A stretch of 64,000 nt of DNA, taken from NCBI GenBank assembly GCA_031271345.1, contig JAISVX010000001.1, positions 327,564 to 391,563 of the forward strand, in the 5' to 3' direction. Positions 23,422 to 31,545 of the stretch are shown in pieces. A program made the position numbers and the translations under genes. The first letter of the stretch is position 1. The number at the start of each line of letters is the position of its first letter. The stretch is from Lactobacillaceae bacterium. GTDB taxonomy: Bacteria > Pseudomonadota > Alphaproteobacteria > RF32 > CAG-239. The notes beneath the pieces are model-generated. The model was given only the letters and a program-made list of their open reading frames with translations. It ran no database searches and was not told where the DNA came from.

Positions 23422-25765
23422 TTTTAGCGTTTTTGCGGGCTTGAAGTTTTTCTTCGTCCGCCCTTGTCTTGCTTATATGATTATCAACGTTTCCCATATC
23501 AAAATCTTTGCTGAAGATTTCAGAATGTTTTGAATATAATCTCATTATTAACTCTTTGGGATTTTTAAAACCATAATCATTGCCTTCAAGAACCTTTAGC
23601 CTGTTTGTTGAAGCTCCTTCGGGACCGTCCATAAGATTCATGCATATTCCCATATTGTGTCCGCGCTGGATGATGTCGCGGACAACGCTGGCGCCGCCGA
23701 TGGCAATTATTTCCCCTTGGTTTTTTTTAACCTCCCAAAGCGAAGCGTCAGAAATTTCAAGCCAGTTTTTTGCCAGTCTGAAATTGTTGTTTACCGTTAA
23801 TATGCTTGCGTTGGTAATAGTATTTTCAGCCAGCTTCGCTTCGTTCCAGTGAAAAGCTTCATCAGTGATTAAGCCCAGAATCGTCAGTTTTTTATCTCTA
23901 TTTTTTTGATGTTCAGTCACAACGTCGTAAAATTGTTTTTCCACCCCCTGGTTTGTTCCTCTGGTTATAAAATATGCTTTGTCAGGGTCGAGTATGCTTA
24001 CTAAAGATTTAAGCGTTATACGGATTTCTTTTTTATCTTCTTGAGAGATTTTAGGCCAGGAATTGGTCGACGCTCCAGTAAGTAAAATCGGCAGTTTTCC
24101 ATGGATGGATTTTTGAGTTTTTTCTTCGTTTCCTTCAACGTTGCAGCGTCCAAATTCTTCATGCAGAAAATCAATCAAATCCTGTTTTTTGTTTCTGTAT
24201 TTTTTATCTAATTCGGCATTAAATCTTGGCTTGCCGTCCGATGTTGAAAATTTTGTTTCCAAAGCTTCTTCAAAAGTCATGGTTTTTAATTTTTCGTCAA
24301 AGGCTTTAGATTTTTTTGTAAAGGCAACTTCATCATTATACATTATTTTATTCTCGGTGATAATCATGCGGTGAAAATCCGACCGGGATATTCCCGCGGC
24401 ATGAGCAAGTACCAGCTCCTGTTCATGAGACGTCGAGTATGGTCCTCTGCCGTCCGTTCCTAAAATAAAAGGTATTTTCGCGTTCATATATTTTTTTAAT
24501 GGAATTTCCGATAAGTCGTCAATATTATTTAGCAGAAGATTAGAACTCATATTAAACTCGACAACAGCTTTTATGTCCTTTAAAAGGTTTATTGTCTCGT
24601 CATCAATGCCGTAAAGCCCGTGTCCGACTCTGATGTTTGGGTATGTAAATTTTCTGCCCTCTTCTTGCTCAAGGTCATAGCGCGCTGATTTAATCAGCTC
24701 TGCGGCATCTTTAACATTGTTTTGGAAAATCGGGTTTTCTCCGGCATGAATGCGGATACAAAAACTCGGGTCGTTTTTCATTGCCCATTTTGCGATGTCG
24801 ATTATGTCGTCGGCAAAAGCCATGGTCGAGTTTGTTTCATGCCCCATGAAGTCTACTCCGACAACATAAGGATTTTGGGCGACGGCTTTTATCCTGTCAA
24901 TTTCGTCTCCGTTCCATTCTCTGTCAGAATGTCTCCATAATGCGGCGAGAAAACGAATCCTGCATCCTGTTTCTTTTTCAATTTCTGGAACCAGTTTATT
25001 TATTGTTTTCAAACACTCTCTATCGCTTATAACGCCTGCGAGCGATAACTCCGTATATTTAATTCCGCCTTGAGCCATATCTCTGCCGATTTCGCGCAAA
25101 GTGTCTGAGAACAGGGCAGGGTTTTTTGAAAACAAATTCATCATCCTGTATACTTCTTCAAGAGAATTAAACGACGCCTGTTTGTCTGTTGGAAGAGCTA
25201 AGCTTTCTTTGAGATTTTGAATAATGCCGCCGTCTTTTGCCAGGTCTGATAAAGGAATGCACCCGTTTTCATCGACATTAAAATTATTTGTATTTACATT
25301 TAATCTTTCAAGAAAATACGGCGCGACGGTTATGTTGTGTTTTAGTCCGATTTCAATCAATTTTTCCGGCGGCAGGCATGACGCAAAATGCGCATGCACG
25401 TCGGTTCTTTGAGAATTAATCCGATTTATTTTTCTGGAGAAAGGAATATCTTTTTGAAGCTTTTCTCTGCCCAGTAAGCAGGTTTCAAAGGTTGTCAAAT
25501 GCTGCGCGGGAGATTCTTCGTCAAGTTTAACAGTCTTTGTTTCGGCGTCTATGGTAAAACTGGCAAAAGTTTCTTCTCCGATATGAAGCGAGAGTTTGCC
25601 GCCGTCTCTTTGCAGAGAAGAAATGGATAATATGTTTTTCTTTATATTTTTCCCGGCTCTTTTGTCGCTTCCCAGATAAACTATTCCGGGTATGATTTGA
25701 TTTCCACGTTGTTTGAAATCAATGTATATCTTTTTATTATAGTCAAGAAAGTATGCGCCGCTCAT
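23378..25765 (-). CDS. Adenosine-deaminase-like enzyme fused to a SLOG-type nucleotide-binding domain
   Basis: The 795-residue protein has three parts. Residues 1-115 are beta-rich and unrecognised. Residues 118-470 carry the metal-dependent deaminase set: H124xH126 (DVHAHF), H340-A-G-E343 (the HAGE proton shuttle), H382 (VGHG) and D438 (GTDGRG). Residues 555-715 resemble the SLOG/LOG Rossmann fold, with LLTGAST, TRGTNQGVEKQ and EIIAIGGASVVRDIIQ. Adenosine and AMP deaminases usually have a second Asp after the metal Asp (DD); here it is Gly439, so the purine contact differs. SLOG domains bind nucleotides, and deaminase fusions with sensor domains occur in antiviral systems such as Cad1 and RADAR. 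The role here is inferred, not shown. Confidence 0.72.
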   Translation of the reverse strand: MSGAYFLDYNKKIYIDFKQRGNQIIPGIVYLGSDKRAGKNIKKNILSISSLQRDGGKLSLHIGEETFASFTIDAETKTVKLDEESPAQHLTTFETCLLGREKLQKDIPFSRKINRINSQRTDVHAHFASCLPPEKLIEIGLKHNITVAPYFLERLNVNTNNFNVDENGCIPLSDLAKDGGIIQNLKESLALPTDKQASFNSLEEVYRMMNLFSKNPALFSDTLREIGRDMAQGGIKYTELSLAGVISDRECLKTINKLVPEIEKETGCRIRFLAALWRHSDREWNGDEIDRIKAVAQNPYVVGVDFMGHETNSTMAFADDIIDIAKWAMKNDPSFCIRIHAGENPIFQNNVKDAAELIKSARYDLEQEEGRKFTYPNIRVGHGLYGIDDETINLLKDIKAVVEFNMSSNLLLNNIDDLSEIPLKKYMNAKIPFILGTDGRGPYSTSHEQELVLAHAAGISRSDFHRMIITENKIMYNDEVAFTKKSKAFDEKLKTMTFEEALETKFSTSDGKPRFNAELDKKYRNKKQDLIDFLHEEFGRCNVEGNEEKTQKSIHGKLPILLTGASTNSWPKISQEDKKEIRITLKSLVSILDPDKAYFITRGTNQGVEKQFYDVVTEHQKNRDKKLTILGLITDEAFHWNEAKLAENTITNASILTVNNNFRLAKNWLEISDASLWEVKKNQGEIIAIGGASVVRDIIQRGHNMGICMNLMDGPEGASTNRLKVLEGNDYGFKNPKELIMRLYSKHSEIFSKDFDMGNVDNHISKTRADEEKLQARKNAKISDILYSLSNSSTY

Positions 25766-25834
25766 AATGCCCTAAATGCAAAAATTTATATCTTAAATTT
25801 ATAGCATAAGAATCCTTTTTTTCAAAGGTTTATT

Positions 25835-25870
25835 ATTTGTGCTTGAAATCACGAATTTGTGCTTGAAATC
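25835..25870 (+). promoter_or_regulatory. Tandem 16-bp direct repeat upstream of the hydrogenase operon
   Basis: ATTTGTGCTTGAAATC occurs twice (25835-25850 and 25855-25870), exactly 20 bp apart, which places both on the same face of the helix. The second copy contains TTGAAA (25863-25868), a possible -35 site with a weak TATCCT (25886-25891) 17 bp further on. It ends 64 bases before the first hydrogenase gene. It is a candidate operator for a redox or NADH-responsive regulator, but no known consensus is recognised. Confidence 0.5.
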
Positions 25871-25934
25871 CCAAATTTTAAATAATATCCTGTTGTCATC
25901 GTAAATTACGTAAAAAAATGGCGAAAGGTAAAAA

Positions 25935-26414
25935 ATGGCTGAAACAGATGTTGCGACACAGGTTGCGAATAAGTGGAAAAGAAAACGCGGTTCACTTATT
26001 ATGGCATTGCATGAAATCCAGGAAATTAAAGGCTTTGTGCCTTGGGCGGATGCGGCGATATTAGCGGAAGGAATGGGCGTTCCTCTGGCAAGAATATATG
26101 AAGTTTTGACATTCTATAATTTCTTTAAGCTTGAGGCTCCTGGCAAGGCGGTAGTTTCTGTATGCACAGGCACCGCTTGTTATTTAAAGGGCAATGATAA
26201 AATATTGGCAGAGTTCCAAAAACAACTGGGAATCAAAGAAGGCGAGACAGACGCCGAAGGTAATTTCCACCTGCAGTCCGTCCGTTGTGTCGGCTGCTGC
26301 GGTTTGGCTCCTGTTACTGTTGTAAATAATAAAACTTATGGGCGTATTACCACCGAAAATGTAAAAGGCATTATTGACGAGTGGAAAAAGAACTTAAGCG
26401 AGAGCAAGGAGTAG
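25935..26414 (+). CDS. [FeFe] hydrogenase subunit, NuoE-like (HydC/HndA type)
   Basis: The 159-residue protein has the thioredoxin-like [2Fe-2S] domain of NuoE/HndA, with cluster ligands CTGTAC and CVGCC in the C-terminal half. It is the small electron-transfer partner of the NADH-binding subunit. It starts the operon hydC-hydB-hydA type, with the next gene four bases downstream. The ribosome site is AAAGG seven to eight bases before the ATG. Confidence 0.9.
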   Translation: MAETDVATQVANKWKRKRGSLIMALHEIQEIKGFVPWADAAILAEGMGVPLARIYEVLTFYNFFKLEAPGKAVVSVCTGTACYLKGNDKILAEFQKQLGIKEGETDAEGNFHLQSVRCVGCCGLAPVTVVNNKTYGRITTENVKGIIDEWKKNLSESKE

Positions 26415-26418
26415 TAGG

Positions 26419-28089
26419 ATGGCCGATATAGATGAAATAAGAAAAAAATTTGATATTCATGTTCTTGCGGACAAGAAAAAAGACGAACTGAAAAAATATG
26501 AATGCAACTTGTATTGCTGTGATTCAACAGGTTGCCGTTCTTCCGGCTCCGAGCCGATAATGGGCGTTATGAAGCGTATAATTGAAGAGAATAATCTTCA
26601 GGAGAAAGTAAGAACAATTCCAACTGGATGTATGGGGTTATGTGCGCAGGGTCCTTTGGTCCGCGTAGAAATAAAGGGGCAGAAAGACGTTCTTTATAAG
26701 ATGTTGGACGCTTCTATTATGGAAAAAATTATGCTTGAGCATATCATTCCGGCGCTAAATCTTAAGGACGGCGACAGCTTTAAGCTTCCGAGCGAACTTA
26801 ATCAATATACATTATCGCTGGAGCTTCCTTTCTTTACAAAACAAGAGAAAGTGGTTTTGAAAAATGCCGGTCATATTGACCCGGAGGATGTTCAGGAATA
26901 TATCGCTGACGGTGGTTATCTTGCGTTGGAAAAAGTTCTGAAAACAATGACCCCTGAAGAAGTTGTTCAAGAGATGAAAAAATCCGGTCTTCGCGGACGC
27001 GGCGGCGGCGGTTTCTCAACAGGTATGAAATGGGAAATTGCGGCAAAAGTTCCGTTAGTCGATGAAAAGTTTATCATCTGTAACGGCGATGAAGGCGACC
27101 CGGGCGCGTATATGGACAGAAGTATATTAGAGGGCAATCCTCACGAGGTTATTGAAGGCATGATGATAGGCGCTTACGCGATTGGCGCGACGGAAGGATG
27201 GTTCTACATACGCGCCGAGTATCCTTTGGCGGTTGAGCGTGTTCAAAAAGCGATTAAAGACTGTAAGAAAAATATGCTTCTGGGCAGCAATATTATGGGT
27301 TCGAATTTCTCATTTAATATTGAGGTAAGGCTTGGAGCCGGCGCTTTCGTATGCGGCGAAGAAACAGCTCTTATCCGCTCAATAGAAGGCAACCGCGGAA
27401 CACCTCGTCCGCGTCCTCCATATCCGACAGATTCTGGTATTTGGGGCAAACCTTCATGTGTTAACAATGTTGAGACTTTGGCAAACATTCCGACAATCAT
27501 TATGAAAGGCGCGGAGTGGTTCAGCTCTTTTGGCACCGAAACTTCAAAAGGCACAAAGGTCTTTGCTTTAACCGGTCAGGTTGAACACTCCGGACTTATT
27601 GAAGTGCCTATGGGAACCACGCTGAATGAAATCGTTAATGTAATCGGCGGCGGTGTTCCAGGCGGTAAAAAACTTAAAGCCGTGCAGACAGGAGGTCCGT
27701 CAGGAGGCGTTATCCCTGTCAGCGAAATGGATTTGCCGGTATGCTATGAGTGCTTGAAAAAAGTTGGCTCAATTATGGGTTCCGGCGGTATGATTGTTAT
27801 GGACGATACGTCAAACATGGTCGATATTGCTCATTTCTACCTTGATTTTACCGTTGATGAGAGTTGCGGCAAATGCGCTCCGTGCAGAATTGGCGGCAAA
27901 CAGCTTTTAATGCTGCTGGAAAAAATCAAACAAGGACGCGGAACAATAAAAGAAATTGAAAGTCTGAAAAAAGTTGCCGAAGCAATGCAGAAGGCATCTC
28001 TTTGCGGACTTGGTCAAACGGCTCCAAACCCAGTGTTATCCACTCTTAAGTTTTTTGAGGGTGAATACATGGATAGATTAAAGAAATAG
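26419..28089 (+). CDS. NADH-binding hydrogenase subunit (HydB/HndC type, no C-terminal ferredoxin)
   Basis: The 556-residue protein starts with a thioredoxin-like [2Fe-2S] domain (residues 25-110, CCDSTGC and GCMGLC) of the kind that is a separate HndB subunit elsewhere. The NuoF core follows with GRGGGGFSTGMKW and GDEGDPGAYMDRS (NADH and FMN sites) and the [4Fe-4S] ligands CGKCAPCRIGG and SLCGLGQ. The sequence ends right after FFEGEYMDRLKK, so the C-terminal two-cluster ferredoxin found in bifurcating HydB proteins is absent. I infer that it oxidises NADH and passes electrons to HydA. Confidence 0.92.
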   Translation: MADIDEIRKKFDIHVLADKKKDELKKYECNLYCCDSTGCRSSGSEPIMGVMKRIIEENNLQEKVRTIPTGCMGLCAQGPLVRVEIKGQKDVLYKMLDASIMEKIMLEHIIPALNLKDGDSFKLPSELNQYTLSLELPFFTKQEKVVLKNAGHIDPEDVQEYIADGGYLALEKVLKTMTPEEVVQEMKKSGLRGRGGGGFSTGMKWEIAAKVPLVDEKFIICNGDEGDPGAYMDRSILEGNPHEVIEGMMIGAYAIGATEGWFYIRAEYPLAVERVQKAIKDCKKNMLLGSNIMGSNFSFNIEVRLGAGAFVCGEETALIRSIEGNRGTPRPRPPYPTDSGIWGKPSCVNNVETLANIPTIIMKGAEWFSSFGTETSKGTKVFALTGQVEHSGLIEVPMGTTLNEIVNVIGGGVPGGKKLKAVQTGGPSGGVIPVSEMDLPVCYECLKKVGSIMGSGGMIVMDDTSNMVDIAHFYLDFTVDESCGKCAPCRIGGKQLLMLLEKIKQGRGTIKEIESLKKVAEAMQKASLCGLGQTAPNPVLSTLKFFEGEYMDRLKK

Positions 28090-28103
28090 GCGGGGGAATA
28101 AAG

Positions 28104-29882
28104 ATGGTAAACTTAAAAATTGATAATCATGTTGTGAATGTTCCTGCCGGCACATCTATTTTGGATGCGGCGCGTCAGGTTCAGATTGATATTCCGACGC
28201 TGTGCAAACATCCGGACGTTGACCCGTCAGCCGGCTGCGGACTTTGTATCGTTAAGGTAAACGGCCGCATTTTGCGTTCGTGCTGCACTCCTGTCGCGGA
28301 AGGAATGAACATAATTACTTCAGACCCGGAGCTTGTCGGCGTTAGACGTTCTGTTTTGGAACTGATTTTGAGCAATCACCCAAATTCCTGCTTAACCTGT
28401 ATCCGCTCAGGAAACTGCGAACTGCAGGATTTGACTCAGGATTTTGGTATTAGAGAGCCAAAATATCCAAACATTACAAAAAAATATCCGATTGACGATA
28501 CAACAAAATCTATCGTTTTAGACCCTGCCAAATGTATCACTTGCGGCCGCTGCGTCGAGGTTTGTCAAAACCAGCAGAATGTTTGGGCGTTAAGCTTTTT
28601 GAACCGCGGTATTGCTACAAGAATTTCGGGTGCGGGCGGTATAACTTTGGAAGAAAGTCCATGTATTAAGTGCGGTCAATGTTCGGCTCACTGTCCTACA
28701 GGTGCGATTGTTGAGTATGATGAAACCGAAAAAGTCTGGGATATGCTAAACAATCCGGAACTTCACGTAGTGGTTCAGGTTGCTCCCGCAGTGCGCGTTG
28801 CTGTTGGCGAGGACTTCGGATATGAAATCGGCGAAAACTTAACCGGCAAGTTATATGCTTCGCTTCGCAGGCTTGGTTTTAATAAGGTTTTTGACACTAA
28901 CTTCGGCGCGGACTTAACGATTATGGAAGAAGCGACAGAGTTTGTTTCAAGACTGACCAAAACTCCTTCAAGTCTTCCTCTGGTTACAAGCTGCTGTCCG
29001 GCATGGGTGGATTTATTGGAAAAATATCATCATGATATGATACCATATTTCTCAAGCTGTAAATCTCCGCAATCAATGGTTGGCGCGTTGACCAAAACAT
29101 ATTATGCGGAAAAAGCCGGAATCGACCCTGCAAAAATCAGAGTAATTTCAATTATGCCATGCACCGCTAAAAAATGGGAGATTGTCAGAAGCGAGGATAT
29201 GAGTTCGTCCGGTTTCCAGGATGTCGACGTATCTTTGACAACCCGCGAGCTTGCCCGCATGATTAAGCAGTCAGGCATTAATTTTAGAGAGCTTGAAAAT
29301 GAAGAAGCGGATAATCCTTTGGGCGAATATACAGGTGCCGCTACCATTTTTGGCACGACGGGCGGCGTAATGACGGCTGCTCTTCGCACGGCATATCATT
29401 TTGTTACGGGAAAAGAGCTTGGCGTTTTTGAGTTCAAAGCGATAGAAGGCTTGGAAGGTATTAAAGAAGCCGAGGTTGATGTTGATGGAACAAAGGTTCG
29501 TATTGCGGTTGCTCATGGAGCTGGCAATGTTGAAACCGTGCTGCAGCGTATTCGCGAAGCAAAAGCCAACGGCACCGAGCTTCCATATCACTTTATTGAG
29601 GTTATGGCATGCCGTGGCGGTTGCGTAGCGGGCGGCGGTCAGCCAAGGGCGTTATTGCCTAACCAGCCAAAACCGCGCGGTATTACCGATGAGATTAGAG
29701 CAAAGCGCAGAGAAGGTTTGTTAAATGAGGACAGAGGTTCGGAAATCCGTCGTTCTCACCAAAACCCTTCTATACAGCAGCTTTACAAAGATTTTCTTGG
29801 TGAACCGGCTTCTCATAAAGCGCATGAGTTGCTGCATACTCATTATGTGGAGCGTAATACGTATAATAACCGTAATGAGTAA
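28104..29882 (+). CDS. [FeFe] hydrogenase catalytic subunit (HydA/HndD type)
   Basis: The 592-residue enzyme makes or uses H2. It has an N-terminal [2Fe-2S] domain (GCGLCIVKV), the His-ligated [4Fe-4S] site HPNSCLTCIRSGNCEL, two [4Fe-4S] motifs CITCGRCVEVC and CIKCGQCSAHC, and the H-cluster motifs TSCCPAW, MPCTAKKWE and MACRGGC. A small-subunit-like tail with SHKAHELLHT ends the protein. There is no C-terminal [2Fe-2S] extension. HydE, HydF and HydG maturases are not in the window, so they must lie elsewhere. A terminator at 29937-29960 closes the operon. Confidence 0.95.
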   Translation: MVNLKIDNHVVNVPAGTSILDAARQVQIDIPTLCKHPDVDPSAGCGLCIVKVNGRILRSCCTPVAEGMNIITSDPELVGVRRSVLELILSNHPNSCLTCIRSGNCELQDLTQDFGIREPKYPNITKKYPIDDTTKSIVLDPAKCITCGRCVEVCQNQQNVWALSFLNRGIATRISGAGGITLEESPCIKCGQCSAHCPTGAIVEYDETEKVWDMLNNPELHVVVQVAPAVRVAVGEDFGYEIGENLTGKLYASLRRLGFNKVFDTNFGADLTIMEEATEFVSRLTKTPSSLPLVTSCCPAWVDLLEKYHHDMIPYFSSCKSPQSMVGALTKTYYAEKAGIDPAKIRVISIMPCTAKKWEIVRSEDMSSSGFQDVDVSLTTRELARMIKQSGINFRELENEEADNPLGEYTGAATIFGTTGGVMTAALRTAYHFVTGKELGVFEFKAIEGLEGIKEAEVDVDGTKVRIAVAHGAGNVETVLQRIREAKANGTELPYHFIEVMACRGGCVAGGGQPRALLPNQPKPRGITDEIRAKRREGLLNEDRGSEIRRSHQNPSIQQLYKDFLGEPASHKAHELLHTHYVERNTYNNRNE

Positions 29883-29936
29883 AAGTTCGCTCTGCGGATT
29901 TCTGTAAAAACAAACTTATGGATATGGTAATATAAA

Positions 29937-29960
29937 AAGCAGGGAACCAAATCCCTGCTT
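29937..29960 (+). terminator. Terminator between the hydrogenase operon and a convergent pseudogene
   Basis: The stem AAGCAGGGA / TCCCTGCTT (29937-29960) has T-rich sequence on the plus side and A-rich sequence on the other, so it can serve both converging transcripts. Confidence 0.75.
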
Positions 29961-29962
29961 CT

Positions 29963-30569
29963 TTATTTCTTCACGGCAAAAGCTTCGATAAAAGCGCTGG
30001 GACTGTAGTAATAATCTTCGCTTTCTTCCATATATACCATATCAAAATCGTTAAGGAGTTTTGTTAAATATTCTTTATCAAAAAAGCGGCGCGTATGGTC
30101 TTTTTTAAACGTGTGGGGAGCTATTTCTTCGCCCTCTCCATATTGAGGGTCTTTTGTGGATTTACATCTGATGAAAAAATATCCGTTATCAGTTAAAGAG
30201 CTTTTGATGTCGTCAATAATTCTTTTTGTTGTTTTATCGTCAAAATAGTGAAGAGAAAGGTTGGCAAAAATCATATCATAATGATTTTTGGGAAATTCAT
30301 AGTCTTTTATGTCTGAACATATAAACTCAATGTCATCGGTTTTTTCTTTGAGAAACTTTAATGCTTCCCGCGAAATATCAAGGGCGGTGACCTTATAGTA
30401 AATAGTAAGAATCCCGACCGGCTCCGCACCCTAAGTCAAGAATGGAGGAAACATTTTTGTTTTTAATTTCATTATATACTTTTTTTACAGTTTCGCTGGG
30501 GACGCTGCCTCGGTCAACAAACCTGTTAGCCCATTTATCATCCCAATAATTTTTTATGTTGTCTGACAT
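29963..30569 (-). pseudogene. Frameshifted class I SAM methyltransferase
   Basis: The first part (from an ATG at 30569) reads MSDNIKNYWDDKW through LDLGCGAGRDSYYLL and then stops. In the +1 frame the homologous continuation reads YKVTALDISREALKFL through NHYDMIFANLSLHYFD and on to the end. Together they give a complete UbiE-like methyltransferase of about 200 residues with motif I split from motif II. The break lies near 30400, where a few codons between DSYYLL and YKVTALDIS seem lost. It is a real frameshift mutation or a sequencing error. AGGA precedes the start. Confidence 0.75.
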
Positions 30570-30674
30570 ACCGTATCCTAAGTTGAAATCGCTTTGTTTT
30601 TTATAGCAGAAAAATGATATGGTTCTCAAGAGTTTATTTGTTTTGTCAAAATATTTATTGTTTGGACAAAATAA

Positions 30675-30703
30675 TTGACTTTAGTTTATTTAAATTGCAT
30701 AAT
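30675..30703 (+). promoter_or_regulatory. Promoter of the secreted-protein gene
   Basis: TTGACT (30675-30680) and CATAAT (30698-30703) have a 17-bp spacer, about 30 bases before the start at 30733. A TTTTGTC...GACAAAA inverted repeat lies just upstream. Confidence 0.55.
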
Positions 30704-30732
30704 TGATAATATGAAAAGTTAGAGAGGTGATG

Positions 30733-31515
30733 ATGACTGAAAAAAGATTTAATAGAGACGGCAGCGGTTCTCTTAAAAGAAAAGCAAAAAACTTAGGCTA
30801 TAGTTTGCTTTTTACTGCCGCTATGGCTTTGTCTTCAGGCAATGTAAGCGGGCAAACGCCGCAAAATATGCCCGAGCTTCAGGAGATTCCCGAATATGTT
30901 GTCAATAATGCGGTTGAGTTTCAAAAGTATAAGCACTTTGTGAGAAACATGCTTTCAAGTGAAAATGAAGAAACACGCAAAAAAGGCGAGTTTTTGAATT
31001 CCGATATAAATAAGGGGTTTAAGTATTATCTTGAAATAAAAAAAGAAAAAGAGCAGAAAAAGCGGAATAACGGAAATGAAAATCAGGGGGAGCTTCCCGG
31101 GTTAAAAAAACATGTAATCAACTCTAACGGCGTTTCCGGGACATATACGCTTGGTTTTGTTAAGGACGATGACGGATATAAATACCGTTATACAAATAGT
31201 TTAAGCATGACGGGTGTTTCTGTTGATTATAAGATTGCGGGATATAATGCCAATGAAATGCAAAAAAGCAGGTGCCGCAATGCATATTGCAGTAATGAGG
31301 TTTATAAGGATATTATGAAAAGAACCAATAACGGAGAAACCGTTGATAAAGCGGAGGAAACTTTTATAAAATTCTTTGAGGAAGAGATGAAAAGGCTGAA
31401 TCTTGTCAGACAGGAAGACGGAAGTCTGAAGAATAAGGATATTCCCGATAATGCGACTGTTGCGGACGAACTGCTTAATGACGGCAGTGCGAAAAGCAAA
31501 GGTAAAAAAAGATAA
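30733..31515 (+). CDS. Predicted secreted protein of unknown function
   Basis: The 260-residue protein has a basic N-terminus, a hydrophobic segment LGYSLLFTAAMALSSG and a plausible signal peptidase I site (VSG-Q). The mature part is Lys/Glu/Asn-rich, with a short low-complexity run and a central GVSGTYTLGFVKDDDGYKYRYTNS beta segment, and it contains two cysteines (CRNAYC). I do not recognise it. The start at 30733 is favoured because GAGAGG lies five bases upstream; GTG 30727 and ATG 30730 are in frame. Confidence 0.6.
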   Translation: MTEKRFNRDGSGSLKRKAKNLGYSLLFTAAMALSSGNVSGQTPQNMPELQEIPEYVVNNAVEFQKYKHFVRNMLSSENEETRKKGEFLNSDINKGFKYYLEIKKEKEQKKRNNGNENQGELPGLKKHVINSNGVSGTYTLGFVKDDDGYKYRYTNSLSMTGVSVDYKIAGYNANEMQKSRCRNAYCSNEVYKDIMKRTNNGETVDKAEETFIKFFEEEMKRLNLVRQEDGSLKNKDIPDNATVADELLNDGSAKSKGKKR

Positions 31516-31520
31516 TAAGA

Positions 31521-31545
31521 AGCCCCCTAACGGGGGTTTTGTTTT
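31521..31545 (+). terminator. Terminator after the secreted-protein gene
   Basis: The stem AGCCCCC / GGGGGTT with loop TAAC (31521-31538) is followed by TTTTGTTTT. It lies between convergent genes and overlaps the last bases of the permease gene. Confidence 0.75.
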
